A stretch of DNA of 64,000 nt from Nocardia blacklockiae. GTDB lineage: Bacteria; Actinomycetota; Actinomycetes; Mycobacteriales; Mycobacteriaceae. The stretch is from assembly GCF_015477355.1 (NCBI RefSeq), contig NZ_JADLRJ010000002.1:186001-250000 (forward strand), in the 5' to 3' direction. Made by a program: the position numbers and the translations under genes. This document shows, piece by piece, positions 25,403-35,108 of the stretch (its first letter is position 1; the number at the start of each line of letters is the position of its first letter). The notes beneath the pieces are model-generated. The model worked only from the letters and a program-made list of their open reading frames with translations. It searched no databases and was not told where the DNA came from.

Positions 25403-26350
25403 TCAGGCGACGGAGGCGGCGATGCCGTCGAGGATGTCGTGCTCGCTGACGATCAGTTCGCCGATGCCCGCGCGCCGTGCCAGTTCGTCGGCGAGCACCT
25501 CGGTGATCACCGCGCCGCCGCCGATCACGTCGACGCGGCCCGGATGCATCGGACCCAGCGCGGCGCGCTCGTCGTGGTTCATGGCGATCAGCCGATTGCA
25601 CACGGCCCGTACCTGTTCCAGGGTCATGCGGGTGAGATGTACCTGCTCCGAGTCGTATTCGGGCAGATCGAGGGCGACGGCGGCCAGCGTGGTCATGGTG
25701 CCGGCGACGCCGACCCAGGTGCGGGCGCGCTCCACCGGCACCACGCCGAAGGCCTGGGCCAGCCGCTGCGAGGCGAAAAACCTTGCGGACGCGACCTCTT
25801 CGGGAGTGGGCGGATTGCCGTGCAGGCAGCGCTCGGTGATGCGGACACAGCCGATGTCGGCGGAATAGGCGGACTCCACGCCGCTCGCGTCGCCCAGCAC
25901 CACCTCGGTGGAGCCGCCGCCGAGATCGACCACCACGAACGGGCCCTCGGCCGCGGACAATTCGTCGACCGCGCCCGCGAACGACAGCCGCGCCTCCTCG
26001 TCGCCGGTGATCACCTCGGCCTGCGCACCGGGCACGACGCGGCCCAATTCCGTTGCGGCCATGGCGAAGAAGTCCTCGCGATTGCGCGCGTCGCGGGTGG
26101 CGGAGGTGGCGACCATGCGCACGCGCGCGACCCCGGCGGCCACCATCTCGTCGACGTAGTCGTGCAACGCCGCCCGGGTCCGCTCGATCGCCTCGGGGTG
26201 CAGCTCGCCGGTGGCGTCGACGCCCTGGCCGAGCCGCACGATCCGCATCTCCCGGTGCACGTCGGACCGCTTCTTGTCCGGGCCCACCTCCGCGATCAGC
26301 AACCGGATCGAATTCGTGCCGCAATCGACGGCGGCCACCCGGTCACTCAT
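25403..26350 (-). CDS. ppx: Ppx/GppA-family exopolyphosphatase
   Basis: A 315-residue Ppx/GppA phosphatase of the ASKHA fold. It hydrolyses polyphosphate ends or (p)ppGpp-pathway pppGpp. Visible motifs are phosphate-1 VAAVDCGTNSIRLLIAE at the N-terminus, ATSATRDARNREDF, and phosphate-2 FVVVDLGGGSTEVVLG. The length matches short actinobacterial Ppx proteins (M. tuberculosis Rv1026 type) without the HD domain of E. coli Ppx. Its start overlaps the end of the DUF501 gene by 8 bases; last gene of the eno-side block, in the order known from M. tuberculosis. Confidence 0.92.
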   Translation of the reverse strand: MSDRVAAVDCGTNSIRLLIAEVGPDKKRSDVHREMRIVRLGQGVDATGELHPEAIERTRAALHDYVDEMVAAGVARVRMVATSATRDARNREDFFAMAATELGRVVPGAQAEVITGDEEARLSFAGAVDELSAAEGPFVVVDLGGGSTEVVLGDASGVESAYSADIGCVRITERCLHGNPPTPEEVASARFFASQRLAQAFGVVPVERARTWVGVAGTMTTLAAVALDLPEYDSEQVHLTRMTLEQVRAVCNRLIAMNHDERAALGPMHPGRVDVIGGGAVITEVLADELARRAGIGELIVSEHDILDGIAASVA

Positions 26351-26873
26351 CGCTGTCCTTCCCCTCGTACTGCTCGTATTTCGGCCAGTCTGCCGGAATC
26401 GCGGTGCCGCGCAAGCCGTTGTCGGCCGCCAGCGCGACCGCCTCGTCGCCGAGCGGATTCACCCCGGGGCCCTTCGCCAGCGCGTGCGCCATCAGCACGT
26501 GCAGGCACTTCACCCGCTCCGGCATGCCGCCGCCGCTGAAATCGGTTCCGAGCGACTCGATTTCGTCGCGTTCGGCCAGATAGCTCTCGTGCGCGGCGCG
26601 GTAGGCGGCGGCCAGTTCCGGGTCGGTGGCCAGGCGGGCGGTCATGCCCTTCATCACCCCGGTCGCCTCCTGCCGGCTCGCCTCGGCGGTGAGCCGGGGG
26701 TCGGTCAGGTAGTACAGCGTGGGGAACGGCGTGCCGTCGGGCAGCCGCGGCGCGGTGCGCACCACCGCCGGCTGCCCGTCGGGCGTGCGGTAGGCGACGG
26801 CGAGCACACCCCGGGGCGGACGGCCCAACTGCCGGGCCACGATCTCCAGATCGGCCTCGCTGGGCTCTGTCAC
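26343..26873 (-). CDS. DUF501 protein
   Basis: A 176-residue DUF501 family protein of unknown function, found in actinobacteria between ftsB-like and ppx genes. Landmarks are VARQLGRPPRGVLAVAYRTP, PTLYYLTDPRLTAEASRQEA, SGGGMPERVKCLHVLMAHAL and GVNPLGDEAV. The Cys-Leu-His of VKCLHVLMAH and the Gly-rich segment before it are the most conserved-looking part and could be functional. The GTG start at 26873 overlaps the ftsB-like stop as GTGA. Confidence 0.9.
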   Translation of the reverse strand: MTEPSEADLEIVARQLGRPPRGVLAVAYRTPDGQPAVVRTAPRLPDGTPFPTLYYLTDPRLTAEASRQEATGVMKGMTARLATDPELAAAYRAAHESYLAERDEIESLGTDFSGGGMPERVKCLHVLMAHALAKGPGVNPLGDEAVALAADNGLRGTAIPADWPKYEQYEGKDSDE

Positions 26874-27505
26874 CGGGGTGCTCCTTCCGAGCTGGGGGGC
26901 GGGTCGGCGGCGGGCGCCGGTTGCGGGGTGGACATGCTGCGCCACAGCTCGGTGTACCAGGGGTCCGGGCGGCGCGCCTGGGTGGTCTGGGCGGGGACGG
27001 CGGGCTGCTCGATGCCGGGCACCTGCACGATGTAGGCGGTCTCGCCGGGCATCACCAGCCGCAGCCGGTCGCGCGCCTCGGACTTGATGTAGGCCGGATC
27101 CTGTTGCTGCGCACGGCGATCGCGCAGGCGGGCCAGATCGTCCTCGAGTTCCCGGCGCTCCTGCGCCAGCTGGGTGGCCTCCGAGCGCTGGCTGAAGTAG
27201 GTGCGCATCGGCACGGCCAGGGTGAGGGCCAGCGCGCACAGGACGGCGGCCAGGATGACCGCGCGGCCGGTGGACAGGCCCAGGATCTTGTGTTCGTGCT
27301 TGTCGCGGGCGGCGCGGTTGCGGGCCCGGCGGGCGTCGCCGCGGCTCGTCGTACCGCGACGCTGGGCGGCGCGCTTCCCGGCGGCCGTGCGCGCGGCCGG
27401 GGTGGCACCGGTGGCCGGCTTGTCGGGGCGCGACCGGGCGGCCCGCGACGTGCGACGGTCCCCACGCCCGGACGGACTGGCACCGCGCGCCCGTCGCTCC
27501 GTCAT
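26870..27505 (-). CDS. FtsB/DivIC-like septum formation initiator
   Basis: A 211-residue bitopic cell-division protein of the FtsB/DivIC family. The N-terminal 70 residues are Arg/Ala/Gly-rich and cytoplasmic, followed by one membrane helix (GRAVILAAVLCALALTLAVP, about 80-100). An extracellular coiled coil follows (QRSEATQLAQERRELEDDLA, RLRDRRAQQQD), then the conserved PAYIKSEARDRLRLVMPGET segment and a Pro-rich tail. In the divisome FtsB pairs with FtsL and FtsQ. The Arg-rich cytoplasmic tail is long, as in other Mycobacteriales. Gene order eno-ftsB-like-DUF501-ppx supports the call. Confidence 0.9.
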   Translation of the reverse strand: MTERRARGASPSGRGDRRTSRAARSRPDKPATGATPAARTAAGKRAAQRRGTTSRGDARRARNRAARDKHEHKILGLSTGRAVILAAVLCALALTLAVPMRTYFSQRSEATQLAQERRELEDDLARLRDRRAQQQDPAYIKSEARDRLRLVMPGETAYIVQVPGIEQPAVPAQTTQARRPDPWYTELWRSMSTPQPAPAADPPPSSEGAPR

Positions 27506-27646
27506 CTCACACCTCGACTATCGGCTGCCTCCGAGGCGGGGCTCGCGGATCGCGCCGTAGCCACCCGCGGCCGCCGCCGCTGCGTCGGGCGGCGCGCGCC
27601 GGGAGCACCCCGGCGGACGCGCCGCGCCACGACAGCTCCGACCGTA

Positions 27647-29829
<2,183 letters not shown>

Positions 29830-29915
29830 GCTTCCATCATCCAGATTCCGGGCCGCGGGCGGTGGCACCGCACGGAAACGTCACATCCTGCGCACGCGCC
29901 GGACACGACGGTTGT

Positions 29916-29934
29916 GTGGGACTCGGAGTCCCAC
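29916..29934. promoter_or_regulatory. Perfect 19-bp palindrome, probable TetR operator
   Basis: GTGGGACTCGGAGTCCCAC: two 9-bp arms around one central base. It lies 83 bases before the ATG of the AurF-like gene. The only nearby TetR gene (31009-31722) follows the AurF-like gene convergently, and such pairs often share control. Confidence 0.65.
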
Positions 29935-30017
29935 GTACTCTGAAGAGTGAGATCCGGCACGCCGACGCCACGACTTCGGTCCGGCGCCGGCGGCCACTCG
30001 AGGTTCAGGAGGCACCG

Positions 30018-31007
30018 ATGACGTTGTCCGACACCATGCACGCCGGCCCGATCACGCCCGAATACGCGGCGGCGCTGGCGACACTGTCCGAGGGATCGGT
30101 GCATCGGCATTTCGATCCGTATCTCGACATCGATTGGGACAGCGAGGAACTGGCAATCGACCCGGACGACCCGCGCTGGGTGCTCGATCCGGAGATCGAC
30201 CCGCTCGGGGCGACCCGCTGGTACCGGGAACTGCCGCTGCAGCAGCAGATCGAGATCGGCAAGTGGCGCATCACCAATGTGATCAAGGTGGGCGCGGCGT
30301 TCGAGAGCGTGCTGATCCGCGGGCTGATGCAGTACATCATGAAGCTGCCCAACGGCTCTCCGGAGTTCCGGTACTGCCTGCACGAGATGACCGAGGAGTG
30401 CAACCACATCCAGATGTTCCAGGAGCTGGTCAACCGGATCGGCGTGGACGTGCCCGGTATGCGGCCGGTGTTCCGGGTGCTGTCGCCGTTCATCGGGGTG
30501 GCCGGCGGGTACGCGCACGTCATCCTGTTCATCGGGATCCTGGGCGGCGAGGAGCCGATCGACCACTATCAGAAGGCGGTCATCCGAGCGGAGGCCAATA
30601 TGCCCCCGGCGGTGCTGCGCACCATGCAGATTCACATCGCCGAGGAGGCCCGGCACATCTCCTTCGCCCACGAGTACCTCACCGCGCACATCGAGCGCAT
30701 GGGCGTACCCGGAAAGGCGGTGTGCGCGTTGGCTTTCCCGCTGGCGATGCGCTGGCTGGCCGGGGAGATCATGACCCCGCCGCGCTCGTTCGCCCGCCAG
30801 TTCGACATTCCGCGCGAGGTGATCAAGGAGGCGTTCTGGCGCGGCCCGGCGGCGCGAAAGATCCTCTCCGGGTACTTCGACGACGTCCGCAAGCTCGTCG
30901 ACGACCTCGGCCTCATGCCCGCCCCGGCCCGAATGCTGTGGCGCGCACTGAATATCGACGGCCCGACCTCCCGCTACCGCAGCGAGCCCCCGCGCCGGGC
31001 GGCGTGA
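30018..31007 (+). CDS. AurF-type di-iron oxygenase
   Basis: A 329-residue member of the AurF N-oxygenase/di-iron family (PF11583-like). Metal ligands are visible as EMTEECNHIQMFQE and HIAEEARHISFAHEYL, i.e. two ExxH-type motifs. AurF itself oxidises an aromatic amine to nitro; homologues with unknown substrates are frequent in Mycobacteriales. The preceding palindrome and the convergent TetR gene (one base between stops) suggest inducible expression. GGAGG lies 5 bases before the ATG at 30018. Di-iron chemistry links it loosely to the iron-boxed genes nearby, but no shared box was found here. Confidence 0.85.
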   Translation: MTLSDTMHAGPITPEYAAALATLSEGSVHRHFDPYLDIDWDSEELAIDPDDPRWVLDPEIDPLGATRWYRELPLQQQIEIGKWRITNVIKVGAAFESVLIRGLMQYIMKLPNGSPEFRYCLHEMTEECNHIQMFQELVNRIGVDVPGMRPVFRVLSPFIGVAGGYAHVILFIGILGGEEPIDHYQKAVIRAEANMPPAVLRTMQIHIAEEARHISFAHEYLTAHIERMGVPGKAVCALAFPLAMRWLAGEIMTPPRSFARQFDIPREVIKEAFWRGPAARKILSGYFDDVRKLVDDLGLMPAPARMLWRALNIDGPTSRYRSEPPRRAA

Positions 31008-31008
31008 G

Positions 31009-31722
31009 CTAGCGGGCGGCGAGTGCCTCGATCAGTTGCAGCAGCGGCTGGTCGGGGTCGAGGGCCAGGTCGTGGGCGCGGGCGACGCCGTCGAGAATGC
31101 TCCAGGCGTAGCCCGCGACCTCCGCGATCAGGGCCGCGCGGTCCAGCGCGGGCGCCGGCTCGCGGGCCCAGCGGGTGACGGTGGCCTCGACCATCGAGAC
31201 GATGGCGAAGGTCATGGTGTCGACGACCGGCGGGTCCGCCACGCCGACGGCTCCGGCCAGGCCCGACACCAGCCCGTTGGCCCGGTCGGTGATGGTGATC
31301 ATCAGCCCGCTCAGCGCGTCCCGGTCCGCGGGGCCGTCGGCCGCGGGCCCGGTGCGCAGGTATTCGTGCTGCCGCGGATGCCCGCCGATCCAGTCGACGA
31401 CGACGCCGACCGCACGCGCCAGGATCTCGGAGATCGAGCCCGCGCCGATGTCCAGCGCGGCATCCAGCGCGTCGGTGAACCGCTCGGCGATGGTCGTGCG
31501 CACCCGCCGGTCGAGTTCCTCACGCCCGGAGAACTGCCGATACAGCACCGATTTCGCCAGTCCGGCCCGTGCGGCGATCCGCTGCGCCGAAATATCTGCC
31601 CCCGCCGGACTCTCCTCCAGCAACTCGATCGCCGCCTCGACGATCCGCGCCCGCCGCTCCGCATTGTGCGGCTGCCACCGCGCCCGCCGCCCCCCGACAG
31701 ACGCCGCCGCTGCACTCGCCAC
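31009..31722 (-). CDS. TetR-family regulator, likely of the AurF-like gene
   Basis: A 237-residue TetR-family repressor. HTH region GADISAQRIAARAGLAKSVL with YRQFSGREELDRR, about residues 40-75. The C-terminal domain with DWIGGHPRQHEYLRTGP resembles TetR proteins paired with di-iron or fatty-acid genes. It converges on the AurF-like gene, stops 1 base apart. The 19-bp palindrome upstream of that gene is its best candidate operator. Inducer unknown. Confidence 0.85.
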   Translation of the reverse strand: MASAAAASVGGRRARWQPHNAERRARIVEAAIELLEESPAGADISAQRIAARAGLAKSVLYRQFSGREELDRRVRTTIAERFTDALDAALDIGAGSISEILARAVGVVVDWIGGHPRQHEYLRTGPAADGPADRDALSGLMITITDRANGLVSGLAGAVGVADPPVVDTMTFAIVSMVEATVTRWAREPAPALDRAALIAEVAGYAWSILDGVARAHDLALDPDQPLLQLIEALAAR

Positions 31723-31769
31723 GCCCAGAGTCTATGCCCGCGCCGGCATCGGGTAGGACCTCGGTTCGA

Positions 31770-33209
31770 TCAGCCGAGGAGGGCGGCGGTGGCGTCGTGG
31801 GTCGGGGTGGTGAGGAGGGTGGGGACGGGGCCGGACTCGACGAGGCGGCCGGATTCCAGGACGTGCATGGTGGTGCAGTAGTGCTCGATGACGTGCATGT
31901 CGTGGGTGATGACGAGCAGGGCCAGTCGGCGGTCGCGGCGCAGGGTGTCCAGCAGGGTCATGATGGCGTCCGCGGTGGCGCGGTCGAGTGCCGAGGTGAT
32001 CTCGTCGCACACCAGCGCGGCGGGCCGCAGGGCCAGGGCGCGGGCCAGGGCGACCCGCTGGCGCTGGCCGCCCGACAGTTCGTGCGGATATCGCTGCGCC
32101 AGTTCGGGTTCCAGCTCCACCGTGCGCAGCAGCTCGGCGATCTCGTCGGCTATGTCCTCACCACGCTCGCGCCGTTGCCGACGGAGCGGGCGCGACAAGG
32201 TTTGCGCGACGGTGCGGCGCGGGTTCAGGCTGCCCGCGCTGTCCTGTGGGACCAGCGCCACTCGCCCCTCGACTCGCACCGAACCCGTTGTCGCGCGGCG
32301 TAATCCGACCAGCGCCCGAGCCAGTGTCGACTTGCCCGCTCCCGAAGGACCGGCAACCGCCACCGCCTCGCCCGCCGACACTCGCAGGTCGATGCTGTCG
32401 AGCACCTGTCGGCGGCCGATCGAAACGCTCAGCTCGGACACCGAAACCACTGCGCTCGCAACCGCTTTCCCGTTCGTTGCGGGATGTCGCCCGGTAGGGC
32501 CGGCGGTCTTCTCGGGAGGACTCGGCTGCCGTTCCCCACCGAAGGGCGACGGTATGGTCGGTGAAACCGCCGCTGAGCCGTTGCCGACGGTGATCACCTC
32601 GTCGGCGAGTCCACGCAGGGCTGCGGTGTCGTGGCCGGAGACGACGATCGTGGTGCCCTGTTCGTCGGCCAGGCCGCGCAGCAGACGGACGACCGACGAG
32701 CGCAATCGACCGTGCAGCCCGGCCAGCGGTTCGTCCAGGACGAGGACGGGGGTGCGGCGAGCGAGGGCGCGGGCCAAGGCGATTCGGCGTTGCTCGCCGC
32801 CGGAGAGCTCCGCGGGGCGTCGGCGGAGGTAGGACTCGGGCAGTTCGACCGCGGCCAGGGCGTCCAGCGCGCGGCCGTGATCCGACAGCTCGCCCAGCAG
32901 AGACCGCACGCGCATCGTCGGATTCAGCGCGACGCCGGGGTCCTGGCCGACGAACGCGATCTCCTCCCGCCGGAACCGCCGCAGTGCGGGGGGATCCAGG
33001 GACAGCACCTCGTGCTCGCGGACGTGTACCGCGCCGCGGGCGGTGGTCCCGGCCGGCACCTGTCCGAGCAGCGCCTTCATCAGCGTCGACTTGCCGCAGC
33101 CGGAGGGCCCGCGCAGCGCGGTGACACCGCCCTCGGGCACGCGCAGCGAAATGGGTTGCAGCAGCGGCGCACCGGCCGCGGCCACCGAAAGTTCTCGCAC
33201 CACGATCAC
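31770..33209 (-). CDS. Tandem ATP-binding protein of Dpp/Nik/Cnt-type ABC importer
   Basis: A 479-residue protein with two complete ABC domains fused in one chain (DppD-DppF equivalent). Domain 1: Walker A GPSGCGKST, signature LSGGEQRR, Walker B VLVLDEPLAG. A Pro/Gly linker (about 215-245) follows. Domain 2: Walker A GPSGAGKST, signature LSGGQRQR, Walker B ALVCDEITSA. It energises the two permeases encoded just upstream. Its GTG start overlaps the permease stop as GTGA, with GGGAGG upstream. Tandem domains are common in actinobacterial oligopeptide/metallophore importers. Iron-controlled by position in the divergent iron-boxed unit (inferred). Confidence 0.9.
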   Translation of the reverse strand: MIVVRELSVAAAGAPLLQPISLRVPEGGVTALRGPSGCGKSTLMKALLGQVPAGTTARGAVHVREHEVLSLDPPALRRFRREEIAFVGQDPGVALNPTMRVRSLLGELSDHGRALDALAAVELPESYLRRRPAELSGGEQRRIALARALARRTPVLVLDEPLAGLHGRLRSSVVRLLRGLADEQGTTIVVSGHDTAALRGLADEVITVGNGSAAVSPTIPSPFGGERQPSPPEKTAGPTGRHPATNGKAVASAVVSVSELSVSIGRRQVLDSIDLRVSAGEAVAVAGPSGAGKSTLARALVGLRRATTGSVRVEGRVALVPQDSAGSLNPRRTVAQTLSRPLRRQRRERGEDIADEIAELLRTVELEPELAQRYPHELSGGQRQRVALARALALRPAALVCDEITSALDRATADAIMTLLDTLRRDRRLALLVITHDMHVIEHYCTTMHVLESGRLVESGPVPTLLTTPTHDATAALLG

Positions 33210-33997
33210 GTCCTGCCGACCTCCCGTCGTCCCAGCGCGGCCGCCAGCAGGTTCACGCTGACCGCGACGGTGCCGATGGCCAGGCTGGGCGCCAGCACCG
33301 ACCACGGGTTCAGCAGGATCCCGGACGCGTTGTCGCGCACCATGACCGCCCAGTTCGAGTCGCCCAGCGAGGTGGGCAGCCGCAGGAACGCGGCCGTCGC
33401 CACCAGATACATGCCCTCGACGAAACGCAGCCCGAACTGGGCGAAGACCAGCTCGCGCATGTTCGGCAGCATCTCACGGAAGATCACGTACCCCGTGGAT
33501 TCGCCGCCCAGCCGAGCCGCCTCGACGTACCCGGTGGCCGCCACGGGCGTCGCGGCCGCCGCGAAAACCCGTGCGGAGTAAGGGATTCCGAACACGATCG
33601 CCACCAGCACCACACCGAACGCCCCCGACTCCGGCCACGCCGCGACCACCAGCAGCAGCGCCAGCACGGCCGGAAGCAGAATCGCCAGATCCGCCCCGCG
33701 CTCGATCACTGCCCCCAGTCGCGGCCGCAATGCCGCCAGCGCCCCGAGCACACTCGCGCACCCGGTGACCGCCGTGGCGATCACCACGGCCAGCAGGATC
33801 AATCCCCACCCACCGTGCGACAACTGCCCGAACACGTCGTGCCCCAACCGATCCCCGCCCAGCGGCGCCCCACCGTGCGGCGCGGCGAACGGAACTCCCA
33901 CCGCCCCATCCACCGGCGGGCCTACCCACGGCCCCACAATCGCCCCGACCACCACGACCAACGCAGGCAACCCCCGCAACACCAACCCCCGCGTCAT
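33206..33997 (-). CDS. DppC-like ABC importer permease
   Basis: A 263-residue inner-membrane permease, five or six predicted helices, DppC/NikC/CntC-like. The EAA loop for contact with the ATPase is seen as YVEAARLGGESTGYVIFREM. The ATG at 33997 overlaps the stop of a 43-codon mini-ORF (ATGA), which itself overlaps the preceding permease stop. This unusual coupling is made of a 63/65-bp tandem repeat. N-terminal residues after TRGLVLRGLPALVVVVGA form the first helix. Part of the four-gene importer unit. Confidence 0.85.
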   Translation of the reverse strand: MTRGLVLRGLPALVVVVGAIVGPWVGPPVDGAVGVPFAAPHGGAPLGGDRLGHDVFGQLSHGGWGLILLAVVIATAVTGCASVLGALAALRPRLGAVIERGADLAILLPAVLALLLVVAAWPESGAFGVVLVAIVFGIPYSARVFAAAATPVAATGYVEAARLGGESTGYVIFREMLPNMRELVFAQFGLRFVEGMYLVATAAFLRLPTSLGDSNWAVMVRDNASGILLNPWSVLAPSLAIGTVAVSVNLLAAALGRREVGRT

Positions 33998-34125
33998 CGC
34001 CACACCCCCACCCCAGTCCCCGCAAACCTGTTGCGGCACTGCGGCACCAACCGCCCACTCATCGCCACGCCCACCCCACACTCCGCAAACCTGTTGCGGC
34101 ACCGCGGCACCAACCGCCCGCTCAT
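33994..34125 (-). CDS. 43-residue repeat-built mini-ORF bridging two permease genes
   Basis: Starts at the ATG overlapping the DppB-like stop (ATGA, 34122-34125) and stops at a TGA overlapping the DppC-like start (ATGA, 33994-33997). The product is two imperfect 21/22-residue repeats: MSGRLVPRCRNRFAECGVGVA, written here only in part as MSGRLVPRCRNRFA and MSGRLVPQCRNRFA. It is the direct result of a tandem duplication of the gene junction. It may serve only as a translational relay between the permeases; the peptide itself is not obviously membrane-targeted. No independent ribosome site is evident. Confidence 0.5.
   Translation of the reverse strand: MSGRLVPRCRNRFAECGVGVAMSGRLVPQCRNRFAGTGVGVWR
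33998..34125. repeat. Tandem duplication of a gene junction (63 and 65 bp)
   Basis: Two adjacent copies; the best-conserved parts, 34021-34066 and 34084-34129, match at 44 of 46 positions. A 2-bp length difference shifts the frame between the second copy and the downstream permease. Each copy contains the hairpin CCGCAA-ACCTG-TTGCGG (34020-34036 and 34083-34099). Confidence 0.85.
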
Positions 34126-35108
34126 CGCCGCCCCCGCATCGACCAGGCGCGCAGGCCGTCGGCGATAAGCAGCACGCACATGATGGTGAGACCGGCGGCT
34201 GCGGCGGTGGCGGCGGCCAGGGCGGTGTCGCGGTCGGCGACCGAGCCCGCCAGCAGGGCGCCCAGGCCCGGGTAGTTGAAGAGGCTTTCGACGACCAGAG
34301 CGCCGCCGAGCAGCATCCCCACCGTGGTGGCGTAGGAGGCGGCGATCGCGGGGAGGGCCACGGGGAGCACGTGGCGGGACATCAGGCGCAGCGGCGAAAG
34401 GCCTTCCAGCTCGGCGTGTTCCACGTGCGGGAGGCGGGCGGCGTCGGCCAGCGCGCCGCGGATCACCCGGGTGTTCCAGCCGGTCTGCGGCAGGGCCAAG
34501 GCCAGCGCGGGCAGCACGAGCATGTCGGGATGGGCCGGAAAACCCGAGCGCCCGGCCACCGTCACCGCCGGCAGCCAGCCCGCCGCGAACGAGAACACCG
34601 CGATCAGCCCGGCCGCCACCACGAACTCCGGCAGCGCGACCACCATCGCGGTCGCGGGTTGCAGCACCCGCGCGGCCCAGCCGGACGGCCGGACCGCCCA
34701 CCACATCCCGCACGCCAGCGACGCGCTCACGGTGATCGCGAAGGCGATCCCGCCCAGCAGCAGCGTCTGCGGTGCGGAGGCGGCGAGCAGATCCGCGATC
34801 GGACGGCCGTGCGCCGTGCTGCCGAAATCACCGGTCACCAGCCCGCTCAGCCACGACCAGAAGCGTTGCGGCAGTGGCTTGTCCAGACCGAGCTCGTGCC
34901 GCTTGGCCGCCACGGTCTCCGGGCTCGCCCCGCGGTCGAGCGCCGCCCGTGCGGCATCGCCGGGCAGCAGCGACACCGCGCAGAACACCAGCGCCAGCAA
35001 CACCAGCAGCAACCCGAACCGCCGCAGTACCACCCCGGCCGCGGCCGACCACTGTCCCGCGCGCCCCGCTGCCGCGACGCGCACCGCCGGCTCGTCGACC
35101 ACGCTCAC
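34122..35108 (-). CDS. DppB-like ABC importer permease
   Basis: A 328-residue permease, DppB/NikB/CntB-like, six predicted helices. An N-terminal helix (VVLRRFGLLLVLLALVFCAV) is followed by the substrate-side loop DAARAALDRGASPETVAAKR and LGLDKPLPQRFWSWL, diagnostic of DppB proteins. The EAA-type loop is HAELEGLSPLRLMSRHVLPV. The GTG start at 35108 overlaps the binding-protein stop (GTGA). It works with the DppC-like permease and tandem ATPase. Confidence 0.88.
   Translation of the reverse strand: MSVVDEPAVRVAAAGRAGQWSAAAGVVLRRFGLLLVLLALVFCAVSLLPGDAARAALDRGASPETVAAKRHELGLDKPLPQRFWSWLSGLVTGDFGSTAHGRPIADLLAASAPQTLLLGGIAFAITVSASLACGMWWAVRPSGWAARVLQPATAMVVALPEFVVAAGLIAVFSFAAGWLPAVTVAGRSGFPAHPDMLVLPALALALPQTGWNTRVIRGALADAARLPHVEHAELEGLSPLRLMSRHVLPVALPAIAASYATTVGMLLGGALVVESLFNYPGLGALLAGSVADRDTALAAATAAAAGLTIMCVLLIADGLRAWSMRGRR

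Noticed and set aside
23294-26539. A plus-strand open frame of about 1080 codons across tRNA-Leu, the POT gene and ppx.
   Set aside because: It runs through a tRNA gene and is antisense to two clear genes; composition is Arg/His/Gln-rich without family motifs.
34021-34129. The repeated CCGCAA/TTGCGG hairpins as a CRISPR array or insertion element ends.
   Set aside because: Only two copies with a unit of 63-65 bp, no spacers, no transposase; a tandem gene-junction duplication explains them.
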